NCBI RefSeq assembly: GCF_029936995.1
Contig: NZ_JAPYRE010000005.1
Span: 159,606 to 223,605 of the forward strand
DNA: 64,000 nt
DNA from: Henriciella sp.
GTDB taxonomy: Bacteria; Pseudomonadota; Alphaproteobacteria; Caulobacterales; Hyphomonadaceae
Reading direction: 5' to 3'
In this document: one piece after another, positions 9,239-19,075 of the stretch
Layout: each line of letters opens with the position of its first letter
Position numbering within the stretch: position 1 is the stretch's first letter
Position numbers and translations under genes: made by a program
Notes under the pieces: generated by a model
The model's database searches: none
Seen by the model: only the letters and a program-made list of their open reading frames with translations
What the model was told of the DNA's origin: nothing

Positions 9239-10165
9239 CTATTCTTCTGCCGCCTCGACGCTCCACGCCGTGACGGTCCCCGGCAGCCAGTTAGGGACGA
9301 TGACGGTGCCGTCGATAATGGTGAGGTCGTTCTGGAGGATACCTTCTTCCTGCGTGTTCAGGAGTTCGTGTGTCTCGCCATCCTCGCTGACGAACCAGAC
9401 CTGTCCCGGCCAGGCGGACACGAGGTAGCCGCCGTCTGTGAGGCCGATGCCGTCGGCGTTTTCCATGCCGGTGGCAATCTCGCTGAATTCCTGGGCTTCG
9501 GTCACTTCATAGAGCGTGCCCGAACTCATCGTGGCGACCAGAAGCCGGTCACCATCGCCGAGCAGGCCGTTCACGCCCTTGAGGCGGTCATCCTCCAGCC
9601 ACACGCTGGCTTCATCTCCATTGATCTGCCAGATGCGCCCGCCGGAACTGTCGGACACCAGGACACTGGCATTCCAGGTCGTCATGTCGTTGAGGCCCTG
9701 CGCGCCGTCTATTTCCATGGTGTTGAGCAGGGTCCCGTCGGCGGGATCGACCATGTGAACCCGGTCAATGTCTGCGACGTAGAGAATGCTGCGGTCGACG
9801 ACCATGCCCTTTGGGGCGTCCATGCCTGTGGCGAATTCAGCCGCGAGGACGTCGCCATCTGGTGAGACCTTGGAGATCCAGCCGGAGCCATCCTTCTCGC
9901 TTCCGTCGCCACCGACATTGGAAATGAAATATGCCCCGTCCGGTGCGGCAGCGACGCCTTCGGGCGCATTGAAACCGCTGGCTTTCCATTTCTCGGTGAG
10001 GCTCACAGGGGGAGGAGCTGTCTCTTCGGAGGCTTGTTCCTGAGCCTGCGCGTCTGTGTCCGTTGTGACTGTTCCGGCTTCTGTATCACCTGCTTCCGGT
10101 TCGTTAGCTGGCGTGCAGGCGGCGAGCAGCGTGCCCGCCAGAAGGCTTGTGAGGGTCAGTCTCAT
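9239..10165 (-). CDS. Beta-propeller lipoprotein, SMP-30/gluconolactonase-like
   Basis: This 308-residue product begins with a lipoprotein signal (SLLAGTLLAACTPA, Cys near residue 17) and a Thr/Glu/Ala-rich linker of about 40 residues. The rest has repeated strand-loop units such as GVAAAPDGAYFISN, GMVVDRSILYVADID and GIGLTDGGYLVSAW, the pattern of six-bladed propellers of the SMP-30/NHL type. The ligand or reaction cannot be told. ATG at 10165 fits the signal peptide; an upstream in-frame start at 10207 would spoil it. It faces grpE convergently. Confidence 0.75.
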   Translation of the reverse strand: MRLTLTSLLAGTLLAACTPANEPEAGDTEAGTVTTDTDAQAQEQASEETAPPPVSLTEKWKASGFNAPEGVAAAPDGAYFISNVGGDGSEKDGSGWISKVSPDGDVLAAEFATGMDAPKGMVVDRSILYVADIDRVHMVDPADGTLLNTMEIDGAQGLNDMTTWNASVLVSDSSGGRIWQINGDEASVWLEDDRLKGVNGLLGDGDRLLVATMSSGTLYEVTEAQEFSEIATGMENADGIGLTDGGYLVSAWPGQVWFVSEDGETHELLNTQEEGILQNDLTIIDGTVIVPNWLPGTVTAWSVEAAEE

Positions 10166-10232
10166 CGGTGTGCTCCTGAAAATGGCTTCACACCGATCTG
10201 ACCACACGCCTTACTGGCGGGCAAGCCGGAAG

Positions 10233-11324
10233 CTATTCGACCTGGGCTTTCCGGTCGGCCTGCTGACGTTCCAGCATCCAGCCGGGATACTCCGGTTTCA
10301 GGGCAGAGACCTCGTCCAGGCTGGCGAGTTCTTCTGCGGTAAACTCGATATCGATAGCACCGAGATTGTCCTTCAGCTGGTCAAGCGTGCGCGCGCCGAT
10401 AATGACGCTGGTCACATGCGGACGCGACAGGAGCCAGCCAAGCGCAACCTGCGGGACAGTCGCCTTCTTTGCCTTTGCGATGTCGCGCATGACATCGATG
10501 ATGTCGAAGCCCTGTTCCTTGTCGATGGGCGGAAAGTCGAAGACGGTACGGCGCGCATCGTTCGGCCCGTCGCTGTCACGGGTGAACTTGCCTGACAGGA
10601 AGCCACCTGCAAGCGGGCTCCAGGGCAGGATGGCGAGATCCTGGTCCTCGGCCAGTGGAACGACCTCGCGTTCGAGCTCCCGGCCTGCGATGGAGTAGTA
10701 CATCTGCGCACTCTCAAAGCGGTGAAGGCCCTTCTCGCGGGCATAGGCAACCGCTTTCATGGTGAGCCAGGCTGGCATGTTGCACAGGCCGACATAGCGC
10801 ACCTTGTTATGGCGGATGAGCAGGTCGAGCGCTTCGACGGTTTCCTCGATCGGTGTCAGCGGATCAGTGCCGTGGACCTGGTAGAGGTCGATATAGTCCA
10901 TGCCGAGCCGGTCGAGGCTTTTCTCGACGCCGTCCATAATATGCTTGCGCGACAGGCCGGAAATGTTGACGGCCTGATTTTCACGGCGCTCTGCCTCGGC
11001 CTTGACCTTGTCTGAAGCGTCTTCGCTGACAGCCATGGAGACACGTCCGAAAACCTTGGTGGCCACGACGATTTCATCCCGTGGGAGATTATTGTTGCGG
11101 ATGGCCTCGCCGAGCATCTTCTCGGAGATGCCGGCGGAATAGACATCGGCGGTGTCGAAGAAGTTGATCCCCGCATTAAAGGCGGTGCGGACCAGTTCGT
11201 CAGCGTCTTCCTGCTGTTGCTTGCCGATGTATTTCCAGAAGCCGGTCTGGCCGCCGAAGGTCATCGTTCCGAGACAGAGTTTCGAGACGACGAGACCCGT
11301 GCGGCCGAGTTTCGTGTATTTCAT
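10233..11324 (-). CDS. Aldo/keto reductase
   Basis: The 363-residue protein shows the AKR pattern: MKYTKLGRTGLVVSKLCLGTM start, FFDTADVYSAG with the catalytic Asp and Tyr, VVATKVFG with the catalytic Lys, and DLYQVHGTDP with the catalytic His. The C-terminal PQVALGWLLSRPHVTSVIIGARTLDQLKDN block binds NADPH. A GGQTGFWKYIG insert near residue 24 resembles YajO/Tas-type members. The natural substrate is unknown. It stands upstream of the lipoprotein gene by about 70 bp on the same strand. Confidence 0.9.
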   Translation of the reverse strand: MKYTKLGRTGLVVSKLCLGTMTFGGQTGFWKYIGKQQQEDADELVRTAFNAGINFFDTADVYSAGISEKMLGEAIRNNNLPRDEIVVATKVFGRVSMAVSEDASDKVKAEAERRENQAVNISGLSRKHIMDGVEKSLDRLGMDYIDLYQVHGTDPLTPIEETVEALDLLIRHNKVRYVGLCNMPAWLTMKAVAYAREKGLHRFESAQMYYSIAGRELEREVVPLAEDQDLAILPWSPLAGGFLSGKFTRDSDGPNDARRTVFDFPPIDKEQGFDIIDVMRDIAKAKKATVPQVALGWLLSRPHVTSVIIGARTLDQLKDNLGAIDIEFTAEELASLDEVSALKPEYPGWMLERQQADRKAQVE

Positions 11325-11404
11325 TGGAATTGTCCTTCCTGCGGTCTTGTCCGGGCCACGGATGTGGGGCGGGGGTGGCGCGAAGGCGAGGGCATGAAGA
11401 AATT

Positions 11405-11692
11405 TTATGCTGGCAGAGGCGCGCGGCCGACTGTGTGCCTGTCGGCATATTCCTGAATACGGATCAGTGTGTGAGCGCAGCCATGTGCAGAAGCGACAGG
11501 AGCACTACGGCCGGGAATCCACTTTTCCCACATGCGTTCATGGATCGCGTAGGCGATTGTCTGGAAGACTGGTTCAACAAGGCCAATGCCAAGTGCAATC
11601 CGCCAGCTGCCTGTAAGCCCATAGGCTACGGCGAATGCGACGATCAGGTGCATCAGACTGTAACTGAGTGTTTTCAAAGCGGTACGTGGCAT
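11405..11692 (-). CDS. DUF2061 family small membrane protein
   Basis: The 95-residue protein reads as the DUF2061 family: TALKTLSYSLMHLIVAFAVAYGLTGSWRIALGIGLVEP followed by TIAYAIHERMWEKW, giving two membrane helices and a short amphipathic end. Family function is unknown. The tail has several His and Cys residues. ATG at 11692 was chosen since the family begins there. A perfect 9-2-9 palindrome lies 60 bp upstream and may control it. Confidence 0.75.
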   Translation of the reverse strand: MPRTALKTLSYSLMHLIVAFAVAYGLTGSWRIALGIGLVEPVFQTIAYAIHERMWEKWIPGRSAPVASAHGCAHTLIRIQEYADRHTVGRAPLPA

Positions 11693-11752
11693 CGGGGCCT
11701 CTGGAGACGTTGCCAGCAAAAATTATGGCGAATGAGAATAGTTTTCAAATTG

Positions 11753-11772
11753 ATCGTAACAGGTGTTACGAT
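11753..11772. promoter_or_regulatory. Perfect palindrome, likely repressor operator
   Basis: ATCGTAACA-GG-TGTTACGAT is a perfect 9-2-9 inverted repeat. It lies 60 bp upstream of the DUF2061 start on the minus strand and about 256 bp before dnaK. Dyads of this size are typical of TetR, MarR or GntR sites. No regulator gene is adjacent, so the protein that binds is unknown. Confidence 0.55.
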
Positions 11773-11872
11773 AAATGTTGTCTATAGGGGCTGGTGTGCG
11801 TTTGCCGGTTAAGCGGAGTCTGCCAGGCCCACTCAGATGTCACCACGGCGTCACTCAAATGTGAGGATGCCT

Positions 11873-11900
11873 CTTGAGCCTGCGAAAGGCCTTCCCATAT
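11873..11900 (+). promoter_or_regulatory. RpoH-type (sigma-32) heat-shock promoter for dnaK
   Basis: CTTGAGC (11873-11879) and TCCCATAT (11893-11900) are separated by 13 bp, close to the sigma-32 pattern CTTGAAA-N13-15-CCCCATnT. It lies 129 bp upstream of the dnaK ATG. The match is by eye. Confidence 0.6.
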
Positions 11901-12028
11901 CGCTGCTGAAGACACGCTCGAATGAAACGGGCGCGACATTCACATTCCATAGAGCTGCTGTTCCGGGTGCTGCCCGCCAGACCAGGAAACAAGGAGCAGC
12001 GGCGGCTTAAAGAAGAGAGTGAACTGAA

Positions 12029-13942
<1,914 letters not shown>

Positions 13943-13967
13943 TCGTTTCCGGCATAGCTGAAACAGA

Positions 13968-13998
13968 CGCCCCGCAATCACTTGCGGGGCGTTTTTTT
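13968..13998 (+). terminator. Intrinsic terminator after dnaK
   Basis: CGCCCCGCAA (13968-13977) pairs perfectly with TTGCGGGGCG (13982-13991) around a TCAC loop, followed by seven T residues (13992-13998). It lies 26 bp after the dnaK stop, so dnaK is probably a single-gene transcript. Confidence 0.92.
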
Positions 13999-14047
13999 AT
14001 TGGTAGTACCAAGGGCCACGAATAGCTGCCTGTGAGGGGACTGCATC

Positions 14048-15382
14048 ATGGAATTTGTGTCGACGCTCGAAGCCTTCTGGGAACAGGTCGAGACTGTTTT
14101 TACCACAGGCTTCCTGGGCCAGCCGATCGGGCGCGGTGTCATGGCACTGGCGATCCTTGTCGTGGCTTTCCTGCTGCGTGGGCTGGTGGCCAAGGCGATC
14201 GCGGCCACGATCGGAAAGATGGCCGGGCGCACGAAGACAGACTTTGACGACCAGGTCGTTTTCGCGCTGAAGAAGCCGCTTACACTGTTGCCGATTGCAG
14301 CCGGTGTGTTCTTTGCCGCCCAGGCGCTCGGCGCGTCGGGTGAAGTCGATGTCTTTATCGCCAATCTGACACGCTCGATCGTGATCCTGGCCATTTTCTG
14401 GGGCATGTTCAGGGTCATCGGGCCGCTTCTGGACTTGCTGAAGGGCCTCAAGAGCGTGATGGGGGACACGTTCCTCGACTGGATGAAGCGTATCATCAAG
14501 GCGATTGTCTTTTTTGTCGGGGGCGCAGCGATCCTGGATGTCTGGGGAGTTCCGGTCCTGCCTTTCCTGGCCTCGCTGTCGCTCCTGTCTGTTGCCGTCG
14601 CGCTTGGCGCACAGGACCTGTTCAAGAACCTGATTGCAGGGATGACGATTATCGGTGAACGCCGGCTGGCCAAGGGCGACTGGATCTTTGTCGACAATGT
14701 CGTTGAGGGGTTCGTCGAGGATGTCAGCTTCCGCTCGACCACGGTACGCCGTTTCGACAAGGCGCCGGTCTATGTGCCGAACGCGAAACTTGCGGACAAT
14801 CCACTGACCAACTTCTCGCGTATGACGCACCGCCGGATCTACTGGCAGATCGGGCTTGAGTACCGCACGACTTCGGAGCAGCTCACCACGATCCGCAAGG
14901 CGATCGAGGATTATATAACGTCGAATGATGACTTCGCTCCGGCCGCCGAGGTGTCGACACTGGTGCATATCGACGAGTTCTCCGACTCGGCTGTGACCAT
15001 CATGGTCTACTGTTTCACCAAGACGATCACTTGGGGCGAGTGGCTGGCCATCAAGGAACAGCTGGCCTTCTTCGTGAAAAAGACCGTCGAGGCGGAAGGG
15101 GCGAGCTTCGCCTTCCCGAGCCGCTCGCTTTATTTCGAGAAACTGCCGGATGGCTTCGGTCCGGAAGCGTTCAAGCCGCCCCATGATGATGACGACGAGG
15201 AGTCTGAAGAAGGTGGCGACACGCAGGCTGATGACGTCGAGGAGGAGATTCCCGACAAGCATGTCAGCAGGAGTACCAAGGCTTCAAGGCGCAGCGGCGC
15301 AAAGCACGGTAAGGGACCTCACCCGCATGGCCGTGGTGTAGAAGGCGAAGGCGGTGATGTCGGTGGCGATGAGGGGGAGTAG
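14048..15382 (+). CDS. MscS-family mechanosensitive ion channel
   Basis: This 444-residue membrane protein has about four to five helices in residues 20-190 and then the MscS core: a SLSLLSVAVALGAQDLFKNLIAG pore helix region and beta domain with DWIFVDNVVEGFVEDVSFRSTTVR and VYVPNAKLADNPLTNFS. The C-terminus (from about residue 380) is acidic and then basic and His/Gly-rich, with no known fold. Such channels release solutes on hypo-osmotic shock. The long polar tail is unlike small MscS and may be regulatory. Confidence 0.88.
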   Translation: MEFVSTLEAFWEQVETVFTTGFLGQPIGRGVMALAILVVAFLLRGLVAKAIAATIGKMAGRTKTDFDDQVVFALKKPLTLLPIAAGVFFAAQALGASGEVDVFIANLTRSIVILAIFWGMFRVIGPLLDLLKGLKSVMGDTFLDWMKRIIKAIVFFVGGAAILDVWGVPVLPFLASLSLLSVAVALGAQDLFKNLIAGMTIIGERRLAKGDWIFVDNVVEGFVEDVSFRSTTVRRFDKAPVYVPNAKLADNPLTNFSRMTHRRIYWQIGLEYRTTSEQLTTIRKAIEDYITSNDDFAPAAEVSTLVHIDEFSDSAVTIMVYCFTKTITWGEWLAIKEQLAFFVKKTVEAEGASFAFPSRSLYFEKLPDGFGPEAFKPPHDDDDEESEEGGDTQADDVEEEIPDKHVSRSTKASRRSGAKHGKGPHPHGRGVEGEGGDVGGDEGE

Positions 15383-15437
15383 CGTCCGCGTGTATGAGGG
15401 GGCGCCTGACTGCCGGACAGCGGCAGGACATGCAGCC

Positions 15438-15468
15438 CAAAAGAAAACCCCGGTACATGGACCGGGGC
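15438..15468 (-). terminator. Intrinsic terminator after ctrA
   Basis: Read on the minus strand, GCCCCGGT and ACCGGGG flank a six-base loop and are followed by TTTTCTTTT. It begins about 30 bp past the ctrA stop codon at 15500. Confidence 0.8.
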
Positions 15469-15499
15469 TTCCTGGGTGTTCTGATGTCGAGAAGAGGGA

Positions 15500-16225
15500 T
15501 CAGGCCGCGACGAGCGCCTCGTCCTTGTTCTTCTTCGGGTCACGCAGGACATAGCCGCGGCCCCAGACTGTCTCGATGTAATGCTCACCCTGCGGATTGT
15601 CCGCCGTGGCTGTCGCCTTGGCGAGCTTCTTGCGGAGCTTACAGATGAAGACGTCGATGATCTTCAGTTCCGGCTCGTCCATGCCGCCATAAAGGTGGTT
15701 GAGGAACATTTCCTTTGTCAGCGTCGTGCCCTTGCGCAGCGAGAGCAGCTCGAACATCTGGTATTCCTTGCCAGTCAGGTGAACGCGGTCGCCTTCGACC
15801 TCGACCGTCTTGGCATCCAGGTTGACCAGAATGTCGCCGGTGCGGATGACGCTCTCAGCGTGGCCCTTGGACCGGCGAACGATTGCCGTGATCCGGGCAA
15901 TCAGCTCGTCCTTGTTAAAGGGCTTGGTTAGGTAATCGTCTGCACCATAACCGAGTGTCTTAACCTTTGCTTCAATATCGGGATTGCCCGACAGGATCAG
16001 GACCGGCGTATTGATACGGGCCATGCGAAGCTGCTTAAGGACGTCGTAACCGGAAATATCCGGCAGGGAGAGGTCGAGAATGATCAGGTCATACTCGTAG
16101 ACCTTGCCCAGATCGACGCCTTCTTCACCGAGATCGGTGGTGTAGATATTGAACCCTGCAGCCTTGAGCATCAGCTCAATACTGCGGGCGACCGAGTTGT
16201 CGTCTTCAACCAGAAGAACTCTCAT
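15500..16225 (-). CDS. ctrA: Cell cycle response regulator CtrA
   Basis: The 241-residue protein has a receiver domain (residues 1-120) with acidic pocket EDD at 7-9, phosphoacceptor Asp51 in [10 protein letters not shown] and the conserved TKPF lysine, and an OmpR-type winged helix (residues 125-230). The DNA-binding part [37 protein letters not shown] and [10 protein letters not shown] is nearly the Caulobacter CtrA sequence as I recall it. The extreme C-terminus ends in VAA, matching the AA end needed for ClpXP turnover in Caulobacter. CtrA controls replication start, flagellar, pilus and division genes. A near-consensus CtrA box and two GANTC sites lie in its promoter. Confidence 0.96.
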   Translation of the reverse strand: MRVLLVEDDNSVARSIELMLKAAGFNIYTTDLGEEGVDLGKVYEYDLIILDLSLPDISGYDVLKQLRMARINTPVLILSGNPDIEAKVKTLGYGADDYLTKPFNKDELIARITAIVRRSKGHAESVIRTGDILVNLDAKTVEVEGDRVHLTGKEYQMFELLSLRKGTTLTKEMFLNHLYGGMDEPELKIIDVFICKLRKKLAKATATADNPQGEHYIETVWGRGYVLRDPKKNKDEALVAA

Positions 16226-16237
16226 GTGTGCGCTCCC

Positions 16238-16284
16238 GAATCACTCTAGCGACACCGTAGCCGCCCCATTAACCAATGTGAATC
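16238..16284 (-). promoter_or_regulatory. Two GANTC (CcrM methylation) sites in the ctrA promoter
   Basis: GAATC occurs at 16238-16242 and again at 16280-16284, 13 and 55 bp upstream of the ctrA start. In Caulobacter a GANTC site in ctrA P1 couples expression to replication through CcrM methylation. Two short 5-bp sites can occur by chance, so the role is inference. Confidence 0.4.
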
Positions 16285-16296
16285 TACGAACCGTTC

Positions 16297-16312
16297 GTTA
16301 CCAAGACTTTAA
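16297..16312 (-). promoter_or_regulatory. Near-consensus CtrA box upstream of ctrA
   Basis: On the minus strand the bases read TTAA-AGTCTTG-GTAAC, one mismatch from TTAA-N7-TTAAC. It lies about 72 bp upstream of the ctrA start and fits the autoregulation known in Caulobacter. Confidence 0.55.
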
Positions 16313-16348
16313 CGTGGATAACTCAGCGGCTATTTTTGTTCATACCTC

Positions 16349-17200
16349 TTAATAATGTAGCTCCTCGCCGCGCCGGCGCGTGATAAGCGTCTGTGCGATG
16401 GCGATGGCATCCTTGACCGGCTGGGCCGAGGCATCTGTCGAAATCAGCGTGCGCTGGCTGCGAATGGCTTCGCGCACCTTTTCGTCCCGCATAACGATAC
16501 CCGCCAGCGGAGGCCGGAAACCGAGGAACTTCTTGCAGGCCATGGAAATGGCTTCATAGGTCTGCTGGCCGGTTGCGCGGGTCTGGGCCTGGTTGATGAT
16601 GATGCCCTGTTCGACTTCAGGCGCATAACCGCGCAGCACCTTGATGAAGGCGTAGCCATCGGTCATCGAAGACGGGTCATCGGTAATCACCATCAGGGCC
16701 TTGTCAGAAGCGCGAGCCAGTCTCATGCAGTTCGACTCGATTCCGGCACCGAGGTCCAGGACGACCTTGTCGTACTGGAGCGCAAGCGCGGAGAGGCCGG
16801 CTGCAAGGCGGGAGACCTCTTCCGTCGAGAGTTCTGCCAGTGCGCCTGAGCCGGAGCGGCCCGGCAGGACATCGAAACCACCCTGGCTGGCACCGCCATC
16901 GACATTGATGACGGCATCTTCAAGCTCGATCCAGCCTGCGATGACGGCCGCGAGGTCCGTCTCCGGCGCGATACCCAGCTGGACATCGACATTGGCGAGG
17001 CCAAGGTCGCCATCGACCAGCAACGTGCGTTGGCCTGCCTGCGCAAAGGCGCTGGCAAGCGTGATGGACATAAAGGTTTTACCGACCCCGCCCTTTCCGG
17101 ACGCGACCGAGATGACCTGACCTGGTTCCACGCGCCGCCTTGGGGCCTTGCCCTGCGACCTGCGTGGCCGGTCAATGGATTTTGGGAGCATGAAGCTCAT
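16349..17200 (-). CDS. flhG: FlhG/FleN (YlxH)-type MinD-like ATPase
   Basis: The 283-residue protein has a deviant Walker A motif ISVASGKGGVGKT (residues 31-43), the LLVDGDLGLANVDVQLG motif II and DLGAGI switch region, as in FlhG/FleN/MinD. The N-terminal basic segment (about 28 residues) resembles the short region by which FlhG proteins touch FlhF. FlhG limits flagellar number and placement. Its start lies one base after the flhF stop, so flhF-flhG form one operon. Unlike FlhF here, all ATPase motifs look intact. ATG at 17200 is taken; 17191 is also possible. Confidence 0.88.
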   Translation of the reverse strand: MSFMLPKSIDRPRRSQGKAPRRRVEPGQVISVASGKGGVGKTFMSITLASAFAQAGQRTLLVDGDLGLANVDVQLGIAPETDLAAVIAGWIELEDAVINVDGGASQGGFDVLPGRSGSGALAELSTEEVSRLAAGLSALALQYDKVVLDLGAGIESNCMRLARASDKALMVITDDPSSMTDGYAFIKVLRGYAPEVEQGIIINQAQTRATGQQTYEAISMACKKFLGFRPPLAGIVMRDEKVREAIRSQRTLISTDASAQPVKDAIAIAQTLITRRRGEELHY

Positions 17201-17201
17201 C

Positions 17202-18212
17202 TCATGCAGCTCCTTTCAGCGCGACATCAGCTGGAGATTCTTCCAGCAGGATCCGAGATAGCCGTCCCGGAGCGGCCGGAATAAGTCCGCCTCCGATAAA
17301 CGGCGTGATGGCAAGATGCGAGAAGGCGAGACCAGCGCCTGACAGGGCCGCAACGACACCACCGCGGCGGCGTGTTACATCGAGTTTGGTTACGATGGCC
17401 CGGCGCACGCCGACCTCGGCGAAGGCCCGGGCTGCTTCAGCCTGGTCTTCTGGGTGGCCTTCTGCCGACATGATGAGGACCGGTTCAGCGTCTATGGCGT
17501 TGATCAGGTCCCCGAGGCTGGCCATGTCCTCCTCGTCATAGGGGACGATGGCCGGAAGATCGATAACACAGCGATGGCCGCCCCGGCGGGCATCACGTAG
17601 CATGTTGAACAGGTCGTCTGGCGTTCTCGCCGTACGGACCTGACGTTGTTCGAGTTCGAGGTAGGCCGCCAGCTGCGCACCACCTGCTGTGGCATCGAGA
17701 TCAGCGGCGACTGGAAGTATCTGGGTTTTGGCAACCGCGGCGCGGCGCGTCATCTTGGCAGCTGTTGCTGTACGGCCATGACCGGGCGGGCCGACAAGAA
17801 GAATGTCATGAGCGGGCAGGGGCGCGATCGGATCGCACGTGATCAGCGCGTCGAGGCCGGACGCCATGATTTCTGCCGGATCCTGCGTGCGCGCACTGGC
17901 GGGCATACCCGCGTCAGCAACACGTTCGGCAAACCTTTGCGGTGCGCCATGCCAGGTCAGTGCATCGCGCACACGATTGCGCAACGGGTTGTCCTGAGGG
18001 CGTCCGGGGGCGGGCTGTCTGTTGTTAATACGGCTGAGGAAGCGTGGCTCGCTCGGAACCATGCCGCCTCCCAGCTTGTCAGTTGCCGCACGAACTTCAA
18101 CACCACCCGGGACTTCCCGCTCAGACAGGATGATGGCGTCGTCCCCCATCTCCGCGAAGATCATGGACTTGGCGGCCTCGAACGTCTCGGCTGCGAACAT
18201 TTTCATGCGCAT
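17202..18212 (-). CDS. flhF: FlhF-like SRP-type GTPase with degenerate active site
   Basis: This 336-residue protein begins MRMKMFAAETFEAAKSMIFAEMGDDAIILSERE-like, the known FlhF B-domain start (quoted in parts: RMKMFAAETFEAAKSM, then DAIILSE). The G1 loop reads GPPGHGRTATAAKM, so the expected GxxGxGKT lysine is Arg, and the G3 motif DTAG is replaced by DLPA (VIDLPAIVPYD). The G4 motif TKLD is kept. FlhF normally marks the flagellar pole, with GTP-dependent dimerisation. This copy may bind nucleotide poorly or not hydrolyse it. The length is below the usual 380-450. ATG at 18212 was chosen from several near starts. Confidence 0.8.
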   Translation of the reverse strand: MRMKMFAAETFEAAKSMIFAEMGDDAIILSEREVPGGVEVRAATDKLGGGMVPSEPRFLSRINNRQPAPGRPQDNPLRNRVRDALTWHGAPQRFAERVADAGMPASARTQDPAEIMASGLDALITCDPIAPLPAHDILLVGPPGHGRTATAAKMTRRAAVAKTQILPVAADLDATAGGAQLAAYLELEQRQVRTARTPDDLFNMLRDARRGGHRCVIDLPAIVPYDEEDMASLGDLINAIDAEPVLIMSAEGHPEDQAEAARAFAEVGVRRAIVTKLDVTRRRGGVVAALSGAGLAFSHLAITPFIGGGLIPAAPGRLSRILLEESPADVALKGAA

Positions 18213-18352
18213 AGGCAAATCACTCCAGTTCCAGATTCGGAGCCTCGCGTGAAAAGGTTAACGAAATCTGTTAATCTATTAGGGAAACAGAAATTGCCTG
18301 TGAATGAATTGGGTTAATGCAGTCGGGGTCTGTTGCCCGGCTATGTGCGCGG

Positions 18353-18613
18353 TCAGGCGGCGCGTTTTTCGTCGACGATTTCAGACAGTTTGACCCCTAA
18401 TTGCCCATCGGCGACGACGAGACGTCCACGGGCCATAAGGCGGTCTGATACATATATGTCGACCGGTTCGTTGGTGCGTTTTTCAAGCTCGACAATTTCG
18501 CCATCGCCAAGCGCCATGAGTTCGTCCAGGGACATGCGTGCCTCGCCAAGCACGACATCAACACGGACGGGAACGTCCATGAGGCTGGATTGAAGTGCAC
18601 GATTACCGGACAT
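18353..18613 (-). CDS. fliN: Flagellar motor switch protein FliN (SpoA domain)
   Basis: The 86-residue protein is a single SpoA/FliN C-terminal domain: LMDVPVRVDVVLGEARMSLDELMALGDGEIVELEK, quoted as the parts DVPVRVDVVLGE and LDELMALGDGEIVEL, then VDIYVSDRLMARGRLVV and GVKLSEIV. FliN forms the base of the C-ring. No N-terminal extension is present, which is normal for small FliN. It follows the fliH-like gene with a 96-bp gap. In Caulobacter the order fliF-fliG-flbE-fliN is the same. Confidence 0.93.
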   Translation of the reverse strand: MSGNRALQSSLMDVPVRVDVVLGEARMSLDELMALGDGEIVELEKRTNEPVDIYVSDRLMARGRLVVADGQLGVKLSEIVDEKRAA

Positions 18614-18709
18614 GCCTTACTCCACGATGCCGCTGGCGAATCAGTAGCCTCCTCCGGATTGGTTACCGAGGAATGAATGGCTGTCTGCTGGCGGGATTGT
18701 CTGTGAGCG

Positions 18710-19075
18710 TCAGCTTTGGAAGAGATCGCCCTGTCCGTCAATGAGTTCAGCAGCAATATGGCGCACACGTTTCAGTGCGTCCTGTCTGGCATCATCAGAA
18801 AGCGAAGCAGTTTCAAGGGTCTTTGCAAGCTCAACAATATGCCCAAGCGCGGTTTTGAGCCCGCTGGCTGAAGCGCTCATGGCGTCTGCATGGAGCTTCA
18901 GTTGCTCATCCTGAACAAGACTGGCTGTGCTGCTGCGTGTATCCTCGAGCAGCGCGGCAAGCTCTGCGATGCTGATCGAGATGCGGTCCTCATCGGCTGG
19001 CTGGACAGATTGCGGGGCTTCGAAATCGGCCCTGAACTCGAACGGCGTTACCGTTTTTGCAGCGCGTGCCGTCAT
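18710..19075 (-). CDS. Short FliH/FlbE-like protein (by position)
   Basis: This 121-residue protein overlaps the fliG stop by 4 bp (ATGA) and lies before fliN, the place of fliH (flbE) in Caulobacter. Its N-terminal 35 residues are polar, and residues 40-115 are helical and rich in Ala, Leu, Asp and Glu, suggesting a coiled coil. I see no FliI-binding C-terminal domain of normal FliH, which is about 200 residues or more. It could be a truncated FliH or a new partner. The call is mainly positional. Confidence 0.45.
   Translation of the reverse strand: MTARAAKTVTPFEFRADFEAPQSVQPADEDRISISIAELAALLEDTRSSTASLVQDEQLKLHADAMSASASGLKTALGHIVELAKTLETASLSDDARQDALKRVRHIAAELIDGQGDLFQS

Larger units (their letters stand above)
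11693..12028 (+). other. Intergenic region between DUF2061 gene and dnaK
   Basis: These 336 bases hold no convincing gene. They contain a perfect palindrome at 11753-11772 and a heat-shock-type promoter at 11873-11900, both listed separately. A purine-rich ribosome site (AAGAAGAGAG) lies just before the dnaK ATG. The untranslated dnaK leader would be about 120 nt. Confidence 0.6.

Noticed and set aside
11731..11750. Fur-box-like AATGAGAATAGTTTTCA near the DUF2061 promoter
   Set aside because: Only one half is good and the dyad is imperfect, unlike the site at 39306.
13997..15262. Long minus-strand frame opposite the MscS gene
   Set aside because: The composition is Arg/Asp/Gln-rich and without motifs; the plus strand encodes a clear MscS channel.
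18258..18274. TTAA-N9-TTAA upstream of flhF considered as a CtrA box
   Set aside because: Spacing is nine, not seven, so it does not fit the CtrA consensus.
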